Source of the DNA: Pseudomonas viridiflava
Lineage (GTDB): Bacteria > Pseudomonadota > Gammaproteobacteria > Pseudomonadales > Pseudomonadaceae
Assembly: GCF_900580675.1 (NCBI RefSeq)
Contig: NZ_UTBG01000172.1
Location: 1 to 41,540 of the forward strand
Direction of reading: 5' to 3'
Length of the DNA stretch: 41,540 nucleotides
Positions 9,118 to 18,545 of the stretch are shown one piece after another. The notes under the pieces were generated by a model. It worked only from the letters and a program-made list of their open reading frames with translations. It was not told the DNA's origin and ran no database searches. The translations under genes and the position numbers were made by a program. How positions within the stretch are numbered: position 1 is the stretch's first letter; each line of letters begins with the position of its first letter.

Positions 9118-10088
9118 TGCTCGATCCCGCGCGTAGCTACGACCTGATTGGTGACGTGCACGGTTGCGCTCATACCCTTGAGCACTTGCTCGACCGGCTG
9201 GGTTACCACAAGCAGGGCGGCACCTGGCGCCATCCGTCGCGTATGGCGGTGTTCCTCGGCGATATCATCGACCGTGGCCCGCGCATTCGCGAGGCGCTGC
9301 ATATCGTCCATGACATGACCGAGGCCGGTCAGGCGCTGTGCATCATGGGTAACCACGAGTTCAATGCGCTGGGCTGGAGCACGCCGGCCCCACCGGGCAG
9401 CGGCAAGCAGTTCGTGCGCGAGCACAACCCACGCCATGCGCGCTTGATCCAGGAGACCCTGACCCAGTTCGAGCACCACCCGGCCGACTGGCACGACTTC
9501 CTCGGCTGGTTCTACGACATGCCGCTGTTTGTCGACGCCGGGCGTTTCCGCGTGGTGCATGCGTGCTGGGACGAAGGCTTTATCCAGCCGTTGCGCGCGA
9601 CCTTCCCGGACGGCTGCATCGACCAGCATTTCCTGCAGGCCGCCGCAGTGCCGGGCAGCTTTGCCTGCAACGCGTTCGACCGCCTGCTGCGCGGCACCGA
9701 CATGCGCCTGCCGGACGGCCTGACGCTGACCGGCGGCGATGGCCTGACGCGCTCGTTCTTCCGCACCAAGTTCTGGGAAGACGACCCGAAAACCTACGGC
9801 GACATTGTGTTCCAGCCCGATGCGCTGCCGGAGCCGGTGGCGGCCACGCCGTTGTCGTCTACTCAGAAAAATTCCCTGCTGCGCTATGGCGTCGACGAGC
9901 CGTTGCTGTTCGTCGGCCATTACTGGCGCAGCGGCCAACCGGCGCCGATCCGCCCGAACCTGGCGTGCCTGGACTACAGCGCAGTGCTGTACGGCAAGCT
10001 GGTGGCGTACCGCCTGGATCAGGAAACCCGACTGGATCCGCGTAAATTTGTATGGGTCGACGTAGAGCGGCCTGAGGTTATTGCATGA
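9117..10088 (+). CDS. Metallophosphoesterase of the Ser/Thr phosphatase type
   Basis: A 323-aa calcineurin-like phosphoesterase. The ordered metal-site motifs are GDVHG (12-16), GDIIDRGP and GNHE, with later His residues in VVHACWDEG and FVGHYWRSG. The family hydrolyses phosphoesters using a dinuclear metal centre; the natural substrate here is unknown (diadenosine tetraphosphatase-like and protein phosphatase-like members look similar). ATG 9117 overlaps the nadK stop as TGATG, with GGAGG just upstream. Its own stop overlaps the start of the rhomboid gene. Confidence 0.88.
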   Translation: MLDPARSYDLIGDVHGCAHTLEHLLDRLGYHKQGGTWRHPSRMAVFLGDIIDRGPRIREALHIVHDMTEAGQALCIMGNHEFNALGWSTPAPPGSGKQFVREHNPRHARLIQETLTQFEHHPADWHDFLGWFYDMPLFVDAGRFRVVHACWDEGFIQPLRATFPDGCIDQHFLQAAAVPGSFACNAFDRLLRGTDMRLPDGLTLTGGDGLTRSFFRTKFWEDDPKTYGDIVFQPDALPEPVAATPLSSTQKNSLLRYGVDEPLLFVGHYWRSGQPAPIRPNLACLDYSAVLYGKLVAYRLDQETRLDPRKFVWVDVERPEVIA

Positions 10089-10954
10089 GTACCGTAGCTG
10101 TATTGCGCCTGCCCCTGAGCGTTGACCTGGGTGGTTTCGTCAAACTGCTGCAACGCATGCAAGTGCCGCATCGCGTCAGCGAGGAGGCGGGCGAGCAGGT
10201 GCTGTGGGTGCCCGAGACCATCAGCGACGACGTGCGCGTGCTGTATCAACGCTTTCCCGCCGGCGACCCGGACCAGCAACTGGATATCCCCGAGCAGGCG
10301 CCGGTGACGCGCCCGAGCTTTGTCCAGCAAGTGCGCCACAGCCCGGTCACGGCACTGGTGCTGCTGGCGAGCATGATTGTCGGCGCGGTGACCTTGCTCG
10401 GTGAAAACCTGCAGGCCATAAGCTGGCTGACCTTCCTGCCGTTCCGGGTGATGGGCGAGTACATCCAGTTCACGCCGTTCGCCGACATGCTGGCCTCCGG
10501 GCAGTGGTGGCGGTTGGTCACGCCGATGCTGATCCACTTCGGCATCCTGCACCTGGCCATGAATGGCATGTGGTACTGGGAGCTGGGCCGTCGCATCGAA
10601 GTGCGCCAGGGCAGCATCAACCTGCTCGGCCTGACCCTGTTGTTCAGCCTGGTCTCCAATTACGCGCAATACGCCTATGGCGGCCCAGGCCTGTTTGGTG
10701 GGCTGTCCGGCGTGCTGTATGGCCTGCTCGGGCATTGCTGGATCTTTCAATTATTGTCGCCGAACCCGGCGTATCGCCTGCCTCGCGGGGTGTTGGCGAT
10801 GATGCTGATATGGCTGGTGCTCTGCATGTCGGGGCTGGTCTCGATGATCGGCTTCGGCGAAATCGCCAACGCGGCCCATGTGGGCGGCTTGGTCATCGGT
10901 TGCCTGACCGGTTTGCTCGGTGGTTTGTATAACCGCCGCAAATCGTCTATTTGA
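10085..10954 (+). CDS. Rhomboid-family intramembrane serine protease
   Basis: A 289-aa GlpG-like rhomboid. Residues 1-80 look like the cytoplasmic N-terminal domain. Several hydrophobic segments follow from about residue 92. The catalytic Ser208 lies in GGLSGVLYGLLGH and the catalytic His265 in NAAHVGGLVIG; HLAMNGMWYWELGRRIE matches the L1/second-helix region (H-x3-N). It should cleave membrane-anchored substrates within the inner membrane. The start overlaps the preceding stop (ATGA), placing it in the nadK operon. Confidence 0.93.
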   Translation: MSTVAVLRLPLSVDLGGFVKLLQRMQVPHRVSEEAGEQVLWVPETISDDVRVLYQRFPAGDPDQQLDIPEQAPVTRPSFVQQVRHSPVTALVLLASMIVGAVTLLGENLQAISWLTFLPFRVMGEYIQFTPFADMLASGQWWRLVTPMLIHFGILHLAMNGMWYWELGRRIEVRQGSINLLGLTLLFSLVSNYAQYAYGGPGLFGGLSGVLYGLLGHCWIFQLLSPNPAYRLPRGVLAMMLIWLVLCMSGLVSMIGFGEIANAAHVGGLVIGCLTGLLGGLYNRRKSSI

Positions 10955-10968
10955 TAAGGAAGAGCCTC

Positions 10969-11229
10969 ATGTCCTCTTTTGCTGAAATGATCGAAAACAT
11001 TACACCGGACATCTACGAGAGCCTCAAGCTCGCGGTGGAAATCGGCAAGTGGTCCGATGGCCGCAAGCTCACCGCCGAGCAGCGTGAACTGTCCCTGCAG
11101 GCGGTGATCGCCTGGGAGATCCAGAACCTGCCGGAAGACCAGCGCACCGGCTACATGGGCCCGCAAGAGTGCGCGTCGAAGTCCGAGCCGGTCGCGAACA
11201 TCCTGTTCAAGTCGGATGCGATCCATTGA
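10969..11229 (+). CDS. YeaC-like DUF1315 protein
   Basis: An 86-aa cytoplasmic protein of the YeaC/DUF1315 family, seen in TPDIYESLKLAVEIGKWSDG, LTAEQRELSLQAVIAWE and the C-terminal polar tail. Its biochemical function is not known. ATG 10969 follows AAGGAAGAG at good spacing, so the start is secure. The stop at 11227-11229 overlaps the proposed TTG start of the next gene, consistent with coupled translation. Confidence 0.88.
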   Translation: MSSFAEMIENITPDIYESLKLAVEIGKWSDGRKLTAEQRELSLQAVIAWEIQNLPEDQRTGYMGPQECASKSEPVANILFKSDAIH

Positions 11230-12056
11230 TTGAAATTGGTCGCGGTGCAGTCAGCAAAATGTCGGCGCAACTCGGTGAGCCGACCGTTCAATACGCGTTT
11301 CGCCTGGGCGACGTCGAGGTGCCGGTAAACCCGTTGATCGGCACTCACGTGCGCCTGGAGTACCTCGGTGCCATCCATTGCAGCCATTGCGGCCGCAAGA
11401 CCAAAACCAGTTTCAGCCAGGGCTATTGCTACCCGTGCATGACCAAGCTGGCCCAGTGCGACCTGTGCATCATGAGCCCCGAGCGTTGCCATTACGACGC
11501 CGGCACCTGCCGTGATCCGGGCTGGGGCGAGCAATTCTGCATGACCGACCACGTGGTCTACCTGGCTAATTCGTCAGGGATCAAGGTCGGCATCACCCGT
11601 GCCACCCAGCTGCCGACCCGTTGGCTGGACCAGGGTGCCAGCCAGGCTTTACCGATCATGCGCGTGGCGACGCGTCAGCAGTCCGGTTTCGTCGAAGACC
11701 TGTTCCGCAGCCAGGTGGCCGACAAGACCAACTGGCGAGCGTTGCTCAAGGGCGATGCCGTAGCGGTGGACCTGGCCGAGGTGCGCGATGCACTGTTTGC
11801 TTCCTGCGCTGAAGGCCTGCTGAGTTTGCAGGAACGCTTTGGCCTGCAGGCCATCCAAACGATTGCCGACATTGAACCGATCGAAATTCGCTACCCGATC
11901 GAGCAGTATCCGACCAAGATCGTCAGCTTCAACCTGGACAAGAACCCGATTGCCGAAGGCACGCTGCTGGGGATCAAGGGCCAATACCTGATCTTCGACA
12001 CCGGCGTCATCAATATTCGTAAGTACACGGCCTACCAGCTCGCCGTGCATCAGTAG
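11226..12056 (+). CDS. DUF2797 family protein, Cys-rich, TTG start
   Basis: A 276-aa DUF2797 protein. A cysteine cluster (CSHCGRKT, CYPC, CDLC, then CRDP and FCM) at roughly residues 45-105 suggests bound zinc. It is followed by HVVYLANSSGIKVGITR...RWLDQGA, which resembles the GIY-YIG nuclease fold; nuclease activity is not established. I place the start at TTG 11226 because the encoded (M)IEIGRGAVSKM looks like the family N-terminus, and an earlier ATG at 11169 would lie well inside the previous gene. The ribosome site is weak, as expected if translation is coupled to the YeaC-like gene. Confidence 0.85.
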   Translation: MIEIGRGAVSKMSAQLGEPTVQYAFRLGDVEVPVNPLIGTHVRLEYLGAIHCSHCGRKTKTSFSQGYCYPCMTKLAQCDLCIMSPERCHYDAGTCRDPGWGEQFCMTDHVVYLANSSGIKVGITRATQLPTRWLDQGASQALPIMRVATRQQSGFVEDLFRSQVADKTNWRALLKGDAVAVDLAEVRDALFASCAEGLLSLQERFGLQAIQTIADIEPIEIRYPIEQYPTKIVSFNLDKNPIAEGTLLGIKGQYLIFDTGVINIRKYTAYQLAVHQ

Positions 12057-12069
12057 AAGGATGCCACCC

Positions 12070-14727
12070 ATGCGCACCGAACAACCGAAGATGATTTACC
12101 TGAAGGACTATCAGGCGCCGGACTACCTGATCGAAGAGACGCACCTGACCTTCGAGTTGTTCGAGGACCACAGCCTGGTCCACGCGCAGCTGGTGATGCG
12201 CCGCAACCCGACGCGCGGCACCGGTTTGCCGCCGCTGGTGCTGGATGGTCAGCAGCTGGAGCTGTTGACCGTCAACCTGGGCGACAGGGAATTGACCGAG
12301 GCTGACTACCAGGTGACCGACAGCCACCTGACCCTGCACCCGACCAGCGAGGCCTTCACGGTCGACACCAGCGTGCGCATCCACCCGGAAACCAATACCG
12401 CGCTGGAAGGTTTGTACAAATCCAGCGGCATGTTTTGCACCCAGTGCGAGGCCGAGGGCTTTCGCAAGATCACCTACTACCTCGACCGCCCGGACGTGAT
12501 GAGCACTTTCACCACCACGGTGATCGCCGAGCAACACAGCTACCCGGTGCTGCTGTCCAACGGCAACCCGATCGCCAGCGGTCCGGGTGAAGACGGGCGT
12601 CACTGGGCAACCTGGGAAGACCCGTTCAAGAAACCGGCCTACCTGTTCGCACTGGTTGCCGGTGATTTGTGGTGCGTTGAAGACAGCTTCACCACCATGA
12701 CGAATCGCGAAGTCGCGCTGCGCATCTACGTCGAGCCGGAAAACATCGACAAGTGCCAGCACGCCATGACCAGCCTGAAAAAATCCATGCGCTGGGACGA
12801 AGAAACCTACGGCCGCGAGTACGACCTCGACATCTTCATGATCGTCGCGGTGAACGACTTCAACATGGGCGCCATGGAAAACAAGGGCCTCAATATCTTC
12901 AACTCCAGCGCGGTACTGGCCCGCGCCGAAACCGCCACCGACGCCGCGCACCAGCGGGTCGAGGCGATCGTCGCCCACGAATACTTCCACAACTGGTCGG
13001 GCAACCGCGTGACCTGCCGCGACTGGTTCCAGCTGTCGCTGAAGGAAGGCTTCACCGTGTTCCGGGATGGTGGCTTCTCGGCCGACATGAACTCGGCCAC
13101 GGTCAAGCGCATCCAGGACGTGGCCTACCTGCGCACGCACCAGTTCGCCGAAGACGCCGGCCCCATGGCTCACGCGGTGCGCCCGGACAGCTTTATCGAA
13201 ATCTCCAACTTCTACACCCTGACCGTGTACGAAAAGGGCTCGGAAGTGGTCGGAATGATCCACACCTTGCTCGGCGCCGAAGGCTTCCGCAAAGGCAGCG
13301 ACCTGTACTTCGAACGCCACGACGGCCAGGCCGTGACCTGCGACGATTTCATCAAGGCCATGGAAGACGCGAATGGCGCTGACCTGAGCCAGTTCAAACG
13401 CTGGTACAGCCAGGCCGGTACGCCACGCCTGGCGGTGAGCGAGTCCTACGACGCTGGTGCCAAAACCTACAGCCTGACCTTCCGCCAGAGCTGCCCGGAA
13501 ACGCCGGACAAAGTTGAAAAACTGCCGTTCGTGATCCCGGTGGAACTGGGCTTGCTGGACGGGAAGGGCGCCGGTATCGCCTTGCGCCTGGCCGGTGAAG
13601 CAGCTGCGGGCGCCAGCTCCCGCGTGCTTTCGGTGACCGAAGCCGAACAGACTTTCACCTTCGTCGATATCGCCGAACAGCCGTTGCCGTCCTTGCTGCG
13701 CGGTTTCTCGGCACCGGTGAAACTGAGCTTCCCGTACAACCGCGATCAACTGATGTTTCTGATGCAGCACGACAGCGACGGCTTCAACCGCTGGGATGCC
13801 GGCCAGCAGCTGTCGGTGCAGGTGCTGCAGGAACTGATCGGCCAGCACCAGGCGGGCCAGCCGCTGAAGCTGGATCAGCGCTTGATCAGTGCACTGCGCA
13901 GTGTGTTGAGCGATGAACGCCTGGACCAGGCGATGGTGGCCGAGATGCTTTCGCTGCCGGGCGAAGCTTATCTGACCGAAATCAGCGACGTGGCGGATGT
14001 CGATGCCATCCACGCTGCCCGTGAGTTTGCGCGCAAGCAACTGGCCGACAACCTGCACGAAGAGCTGTGGCTGCGTTACCAGGCCAATCGCGAACTGTCC
14101 GAGCAGACGCCTTATGTCGCGGCAGCCGAGCACTTTGCCCGCCGCGCGTTGCAGAACATTGCGCTGTCGTACCTGATGCTCAGCGGCAAGCCTGAAGTGC
14201 TGGCGGCGACGCTTGAGCAGTTCGACACCAGCGACAACATGACCGAGCGCCTGACCGCGCTGGCGGTGCTGGTGAACTCGCCGTTCGACGCGGAGAAGGC
14301 CCAGGCGCTGGCGGTGTTTGCCGAGAACTTCAAGGACAACCCGCTGGTCATGGACCAGTGGTTCAGCGTGCAGGCCGGCAGCACCTTGCCGGGCGGGCTG
14401 GCACGGGTCCAGGCATTGATGGAGCACCCGGCGTTCACGCTGAAAAACCCGAACAAGGTGCGCGCACTGATCGGCGCGTTTGCCGGGCAAAACCTGATCA
14501 ACTTCCATGCCGCCGATGGCTCGGGCTATCGCTTCCTGGCGGACCTGGTGATCCAGTTGAACGCGTTCAACCCGCAAATCGCTTCGCGCCAGTTGGCGCC
14601 ACTGACGCGCTGGCGTAAATACGACAGCGCACGCCAGGCGCTGATGAAAGCCGAGCTGGAGCGCATTCGTGCCTCCGGCGAGCTGTCGAGCGATGTGTTC
14701 GAGGTGGTCAGCAAGAGCCTTGCGTAG
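12070..14727 (+). CDS. pepN: Aminopeptidase N
   Basis: An 885-aa M1-family zinc aminopeptidase. The exopeptidase motif GAMEN is at 267-271 and the zinc site HEYFH at 303-307, with the third ligand Glu in LKEGFTVFRD. The C-terminal part has the helical PepN extension and the length matches gammaproteobacterial PepN. It removes N-terminal residues from peptides in the cytoplasm during protein turnover. ATG 12070 is preferred to 12061: the AAGG at 12056-12059 is well placed for 12070 and would touch 12061. Confidence 0.97.
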   Translation: MRTEQPKMIYLKDYQAPDYLIEETHLTFELFEDHSLVHAQLVMRRNPTRGTGLPPLVLDGQQLELLTVNLGDRELTEADYQVTDSHLTLHPTSEAFTVDTSVRIHPETNTALEGLYKSSGMFCTQCEAEGFRKITYYLDRPDVMSTFTTTVIAEQHSYPVLLSNGNPIASGPGEDGRHWATWEDPFKKPAYLFALVAGDLWCVEDSFTTMTNREVALRIYVEPENIDKCQHAMTSLKKSMRWDEETYGREYDLDIFMIVAVNDFNMGAMENKGLNIFNSSAVLARAETATDAAHQRVEAIVAHEYFHNWSGNRVTCRDWFQLSLKEGFTVFRDGGFSADMNSATVKRIQDVAYLRTHQFAEDAGPMAHAVRPDSFIEISNFYTLTVYEKGSEVVGMIHTLLGAEGFRKGSDLYFERHDGQAVTCDDFIKAMEDANGADLSQFKRWYSQAGTPRLAVSESYDAGAKTYSLTFRQSCPETPDKVEKLPFVIPVELGLLDGKGAGIALRLAGEAAAGASSRVLSVTEAEQTFTFVDIAEQPLPSLLRGFSAPVKLSFPYNRDQLMFLMQHDSDGFNRWDAGQQLSVQVLQELIGQHQAGQPLKLDQRLISALRSVLSDERLDQAMVAEMLSLPGEAYLTEISDVADVDAIHAAREFARKQLADNLHEELWLRYQANRELSEQTPYVAAAEHFARRALQNIALSYLMLSGKPEVLAATLEQFDTSDNMTERLTALAVLVNSPFDAEKAQALAVFAENFKDNPLVMDQWFSVQAGSTLPGGLARVQALMEHPAFTLKNPNKVRALIGAFAGQNLINFHAADGSGYRFLADLVIQLNAFNPQIASRQLAPLTRWRKYDSARQALMKAELERIRASGELSSDVFEVVSKSLA

Positions 14728-14757
14728 CTGCCAGGCCCGGGATCGGTCGTGGCGGGC

Positions 14758-15861
14758 ATGACATTCGACTCGCCCCTTGCCGCCTACCAGCACGCCATCG
14801 CCCAGCAGGGGTTTGTCGCCGACGACGCCCAGCGCCGTGCGGTGGATGCTCTGCAGGCCTGCCATGCGGCGCTGCATCAAGGTCATTCGCCGCGCTGCGG
14901 CGTTTACCTGTGGGGCCCGGTGGGTCGCGGCAAGACCTGGCTGATGGACCAGTTCCACCAGAGCCTGCGGGTGCCCGCGCGGCGTCAGCATTTCCATCAC
15001 TTCATGGGCTGGGTGCATCAGCGCCTGTTCCAGCTCACCGGTACCCACGACCCGTTGCAAGCCCTGGCCCGCGAACTTGGTAGGGACGTGCGGGTGTTGT
15101 GTTTCGACGAGTTGTTCGTGAATGACATTGGCGATGCGATCATTCTGGGCCGGTTGTTTCAGGTGATGTTCGAGGAGGGCGTGGTGATGGTCTGCACCTC
15201 CAACCAACCGCCTGATCAGCTGTATGCCGATGGCTTCAACCGTGAACGGTTTTTGCCGGGCATTGCGGCGATCAAGCAGCATATGCAAGTGGTTGCGGTG
15301 GATGGCGGTGAGGACCATCGCTTGCACCCAGGTGATGGCGTGCAGCGCTATTGGGTCAATCAGCCGGATGCGCTGGCGAGCGTCTTCCAGCGACTGGCTG
15401 AAGGGCAGGCCGTGCGCGGCGGGCCTGTCGCTGTTGGCCACCGAAGCATTGTGGCTGTGCAGTCCAGTGACAGCGTGCTGTGGTGCCGCTATGCCGACCT
15501 TTGCGAGCAGCCCCTGGCCGCGATGGATTTCATGCTGTTGTGTGATCGCTTTAAGGCGATCCTTTTGGGCGAGGTGCCGAACCTCAGCGCGCAGACCCGC
15601 CCAGGCCGGATTGCCCGTGGCACGGAAGACGGTGCCGTGCGCGTAGTGGCGGGTGATCGTGAGCTACCACAGTTGTCAGTGCACGACGATAGCGTGCGCC
15701 GGTTCATTGCCTTGGTGGACGAATGTTACGACCGCAGGGTGCCGCTGTATATCGAAGCCCAGGAGTCGCTGGAGCGCCTGTACACCGAGGGCTATCTGGC
15801 GTTTCCGTTTCGACGCACGCTGAGCCGGCTGCAGGAAATGCAGCTGCGGCGCTTTGGCTGA
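14758..15861 (+). CDS. AFG1/ZapE-type AAA+ ATPase
   Basis: A 367-aa P-loop ATPase of the AFG1/ZapE family. Walker A (GPVGRGKT) is at 53-60, HFHHFMGWVHQRL follows as in ZapE, and the Walker B region is VRVLCFDELFVNDIGDA; CTSNQPPDQLY and a C-terminal LDECYD-like segment (FIALVDECYDRRVPL) complete the match. E. coli ZapE affects Z-ring stability. Pseudomonads can have more than one member, and this one, just behind pepN, may be a paralogue, so I give no symbol. A GTG at 14749 is an alternative start. Confidence 0.85.
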   Translation: MTFDSPLAAYQHAIAQQGFVADDAQRRAVDALQACHAALHQGHSPRCGVYLWGPVGRGKTWLMDQFHQSLRVPARRQHFHHFMGWVHQRLFQLTGTHDPLQALARELGRDVRVLCFDELFVNDIGDAIILGRLFQVMFEEGVVMVCTSNQPPDQLYADGFNRERFLPGIAAIKQHMQVVAVDGGEDHRLHPGDGVQRYWVNQPDALASVFQRLAEGQAVRGGPVAVGHRSIVAVQSSDSVLWCRYADLCEQPLAAMDFMLLCDRFKAILLGEVPNLSAQTRPGRIARGTEDGAVRVVAGDRELPQLSVHDDSVRRFIALVDECYDRRVPLYIEAQESLERLYTEGYLAFPFRRTLSRLQEMQLRRFG

Positions 15862-15987
15862 GGCATTGAGTGCTGGAAGGCAATGCCGTGGCTCGCTCGG
15901 CGAAAGTTTGGTTTTGATGATTAAAGGTTTGGGCGGGAATTTGGGAGGATGTGGTTATTGAACAAGTCGATTCAATAACTAACAGGC

Positions 15988-16014
15988 AAAAAAAAGGCGC
16001 CATTAAATGGCGCC
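15988..16014 (-). terminator. Rho-independent terminator for the 16065-16286 gene
   Basis: GGCGCCATT and AATGGCGCC form a tight stem at 15996-16014. Read on the minus strand it is followed by eight Ts (15995-15988), the classic intrinsic terminator form. It sits 50 nt beyond the stop of the small secreted protein gene and also separates it from the converging ATPase gene. Confidence 0.88.
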
Positions 16015-16064
16015 AAGTCAGCCTAGGCTATAGGAGCGGAATAGCACAGGGTATAAGGGTTTAA

Positions 16065-16286
16065 TCAAGTTTTCGGTTGTTGCTCGTCAGTGGTTTGTTC
16101 AACTTTTGCCTTTTTCACGTTTTTACCGTCAGCGGCGGCGATGCGATCGTTAGTGCCGTGGATCTGGGTCTGCGTGACGTTGAAATGCTTGTAGAACGCC
16201 TTTGAACGCTCCGAGCCGCCCTCTGCAAAAGCGGCGGCGGAGGTCAGGGTCATCAAGCTGGCAAGCAGTACGGTAGAGAGTTTCAT
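16065..16286 (-). CDS. Small secreted protein, unknown function
   Basis: A 73-aa protein with a clear Sec signal peptide: a Lys at position 3, a hydrophobic core at 5-18 and probable cleavage after AFA at about residue 21. The mature part is about 50 residues, polar and Lys-rich, with repeated charged clusters near the end, and has no Cys. I do not recognise a characterised family. It has its own terminator and lies 160 nt downstream of the cptA-like gene on the same strand, so it is probably transcribed alone. Confidence 0.75.
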   Translation of the reverse strand: MKLSTVLLASLMTLTSAAAFAEGGSERSKAFYKHFNVTQTQIHGTNDRIAAADGKNVKKAKVEQTTDEQQPKT

Positions 16287-16446
16287 AGCGGTATTCCCAT
16301 TAAGAGTGATCGGTATCCAGTCGTTCCTTGAACAGATGATGGAGGCAACTATGGAGCGATCTTATTAAGTGGGAATTAACGCAATGCTGATAAAACGTTA
16401 ATGAACTTGTTAACTTTTGTATCGGCGCTTAATCGTGATCAAGCTG

Positions 16447-18204
16447 TTACGGAATCGGACTTTCCTGAAGTACCACATCCGTCGGGTTGACCTTCTTCGG
16501 CTTGATCAAGCTGAAGTCGATCAAGGCCTTCTGCTCGCGTGCGTAGGGGTTGCCGATCAGCAGCGGGCGGGGCTTGAAACTATCGCTTACCAGGCTTCTG
16601 CTGCGGTCCAGCTCGTTGAAGCTCAGCCCGGCCAGGTCAGCCCAGGTGTGGATCAATTGCGAGCTGCTATAAGGGCGTTGCAGGTCGCCGGCGAAACTCC
16701 AGTCATGCGTTTCACGCCATTTCGGTGAGGCATAGGCCATGAACGGAATGGTGTACATCGGCGCGGTTGGCTTACCTTCGTTACGCCCGAGAGTGGTGTG
16801 GCCGGCCGAGTCGAATACGTCCTCGCCGTGGTCCGACAGGTACAACAGGAAGCCGTTGGGGTCGGTCCTGGCGTAGTCCTTGATCAGGCTCGATACCACG
16901 AAGTCGTTGTACAGCACCGCATTGTCGTAGCTGTTGTAGGTCGGCAGCTGGTCGTCGCTGACGCCTGCCGGCACGCCCTGGCGGTCGGTGAATTTGTCGA
17001 ACGTCGGCGGGTAGCGGTACTGGTAGCTCATGTGGGTGCCGAGCAGGTGCACCACAATGAATTTGCGTTCGGCCGGATCGGCCAGGGCCTTGGAGAACGG
17101 TTCAAGCACGTCGCCGTCGTATTGGCGCGCGTTCTGGTTGCGGTTGTTGTTCAGGTACACCTGTTCGTCAGCCTGTTCGGAAAAGGTCGTGAGCATGGTG
17201 TTGCGCTTGGTCATCGTCTGTTGGTTGGTGATCCAGTAGGTCTTGTAGCCGGCCTGCTTCATCACGCTGACAATCGACGGGGTTTTCAGGTACAGGTCCG
17301 GGTTTTCCTCGTCGGCGAACGTCAGCACCTGTTGCAGCGCCTCGATGGTGTAGGGGCGTGGGGTGATGACGTTGTCGAACACCGCCAGCTGGTCACGCAG
17401 CTTGTCCAGTTCCGGCGTGGTGTTGCGCGGGTAGCCGTAGAGGCTCATGCGCTGGCGATTAGTGGATTCGCCAATGACCAGCACCAGGGTTGAGGGCTGA
17501 CCGGCCATGGTGTCTTTGAGGTTGGTCAAGGGTGGAATTTTGCTGGCGCTGTCGAGCATGCCCTGCATGCTGTCCAGTTGCTCGGTGTAGCGGCGGTAAG
17601 CAACGATCATCTGCCATGGCACGGCGGGTTCGATGCGCGATTCGAAGCGGTCGATAGCAGAGTCCAGGGTGTCGCTGCGGGCAATCTGCTTGACCAGCGG
17701 GTAGCCGATAATCGCCACCAGTATCGCGGTTGCCGCCAGCATGGCCTGCCCGCGCGGTAAGTAGACTGGGCGTACGCGGGTCCACAGGAAAATCGCCACA
17801 GCAGTGTGGACGATGAAAGCCAGCACGATCCACCAGGCGAAATACTGGGTGGCGTACTCGCCGGCTTCAGAGATGTTCGACTCGAACATGATGAAGATGA
17901 CGCTTTGCGAAAATTCCTGCTGGTAGATGAAGAAATAACCCAGGCTGGCCATGGAGCAGGCCCACAGCACTACGCCGATCAGGGCGGCGAGCAAACGTGT
18001 ACGGTGCGGGAATATCAGCAGAGGGGCGAGCCAGATCGCGCTCATGAAGAAAGCTTGGCGGAAGCCGCTGAAGCCGGAAGTGCCACTGAGTTGAATCAGC
18101 AGTTGGGTAATACCCGAAAAGTACCAGAAAAACAGGAACAGCCAACCCAGGCCGGCCCAATCAAAGCCTTTCGCAGACTTAGTGCTGCGTTTGAACATTG
18201 CCAT
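16447..18204 (-). CDS. cptA: CptA-type phosphoethanolamine transferase
   Basis: A 585-aa inner-membrane sulfatase-fold enzyme of the EptA/EptC/CptA group. About five hydrophobic segments occupy residues 15-185. The periplasmic catalytic domain begins near residue 245 with LVIGESTNRQRMSLYGY, containing the Thr nucleophile, and has the metal-site segments HLLGTHMSY and LYLSDHGEDVFD. The reaction adds phosphoethanolamine to lipopolysaccharide, in CptA to core heptose; the exact acceptor here is inferred. Start ATG 18204 has GGAG eight bases upstream, while 18225 lacks a site. Lipid A-type EptA is the main alternative. Confidence 0.83.
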   Translation of the reverse strand: MAMFKRSTKSAKGFDWAGLGWLFLFFWYFSGITQLLIQLSGTSGFSGFRQAFFMSAIWLAPLLIFPHRTRLLAALIGVVLWACSMASLGYFFIYQQEFSQSVIFIMFESNISEAGEYATQYFAWWIVLAFIVHTAVAIFLWTRVRPVYLPRGQAMLAATAILVAIIGYPLVKQIARSDTLDSAIDRFESRIEPAVPWQMIVAYRRYTEQLDSMQGMLDSASKIPPLTNLKDTMAGQPSTLVLVIGESTNRQRMSLYGYPRNTTPELDKLRDQLAVFDNVITPRPYTIEALQQVLTFADEENPDLYLKTPSIVSVMKQAGYKTYWITNQQTMTKRNTMLTTFSEQADEQVYLNNNRNQNARQYDGDVLEPFSKALADPAERKFIVVHLLGTHMSYQYRYPPTFDKFTDRQGVPAGVSDDQLPTYNSYDNAVLYNDFVVSSLIKDYARTDPNGFLLYLSDHGEDVFDSAGHTTLGRNEGKPTAPMYTIPFMAYASPKWRETHDWSFAGDLQRPYSSSQLIHTWADLAGLSFNELDRSRSLVSDSFKPRPLLIGNPYAREQKALIDFSLIKPKKVNPTDVVLQESPIP

Positions 18205-18365
18205 CCAGCGCTCCAACCCAATCATTCTTCAGTCGACGCGCAGGGCTGCACGCAACGGAGGCCACCCTTGCAGGGGGGCGGCCTTTCGGGCGGGAGTATC
18301 GGGAGAGGCGTGTGAAAACTTTGTGAGATATTTGTATAGGTTATCTTACAAAGTCATAAACAGAT

Positions 18366-18545
18366 TCAGCAGAGCGCGGGCTGCGCACCGGCAGGCTGAT
18401 CGAGCTGGGCCTGGATGATATGGGCACGCAGGCGCATGACTTCCTGCTGCAGGTGGTCGCGTTCGTCTTTCAACTGGCGCAACTCATCGCGACGCATAGT
18501 GACGTAGAGGGTCTGTGGAGGACGGGTCATGTGTGCAGTGCTCAT
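18366..18545 (-). CDS. 59-aa coiled-coil protein, unknown function
   Basis: A short gene starting at 18545 with GAGGT eight bases upstream and ending at TGA 18366-18368. It opens MSTAHMTRPPQTLYVTMRRD, continues with a charged heptad-like stretch ELRQLKDERDHLQQEVMRLR (about 21-40), which is likely a helical coiled coil, and ends in a Pro/Ala tail with a final Cys. No membrane segment is present. The codon use is like neighbouring genes and the ribosome site is good, so I think it is real. No family is recognised. It lies between cptA and gnd on the cptA strand. Confidence 0.65.
   Translation of the reverse strand: MSTAHMTRPPQTLYVTMRRDELRQLKDERDHLQQEVMRLRAHIIQAQLDQPAGAQPALC

Noticed and set aside
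12010..15441. 1143-codon open frame on the minus strand opposite pepN
   Set aside because: It mirrors pepN and the ATPase gene codon by codon, has no family motifs and arises from GC-biased third positions.
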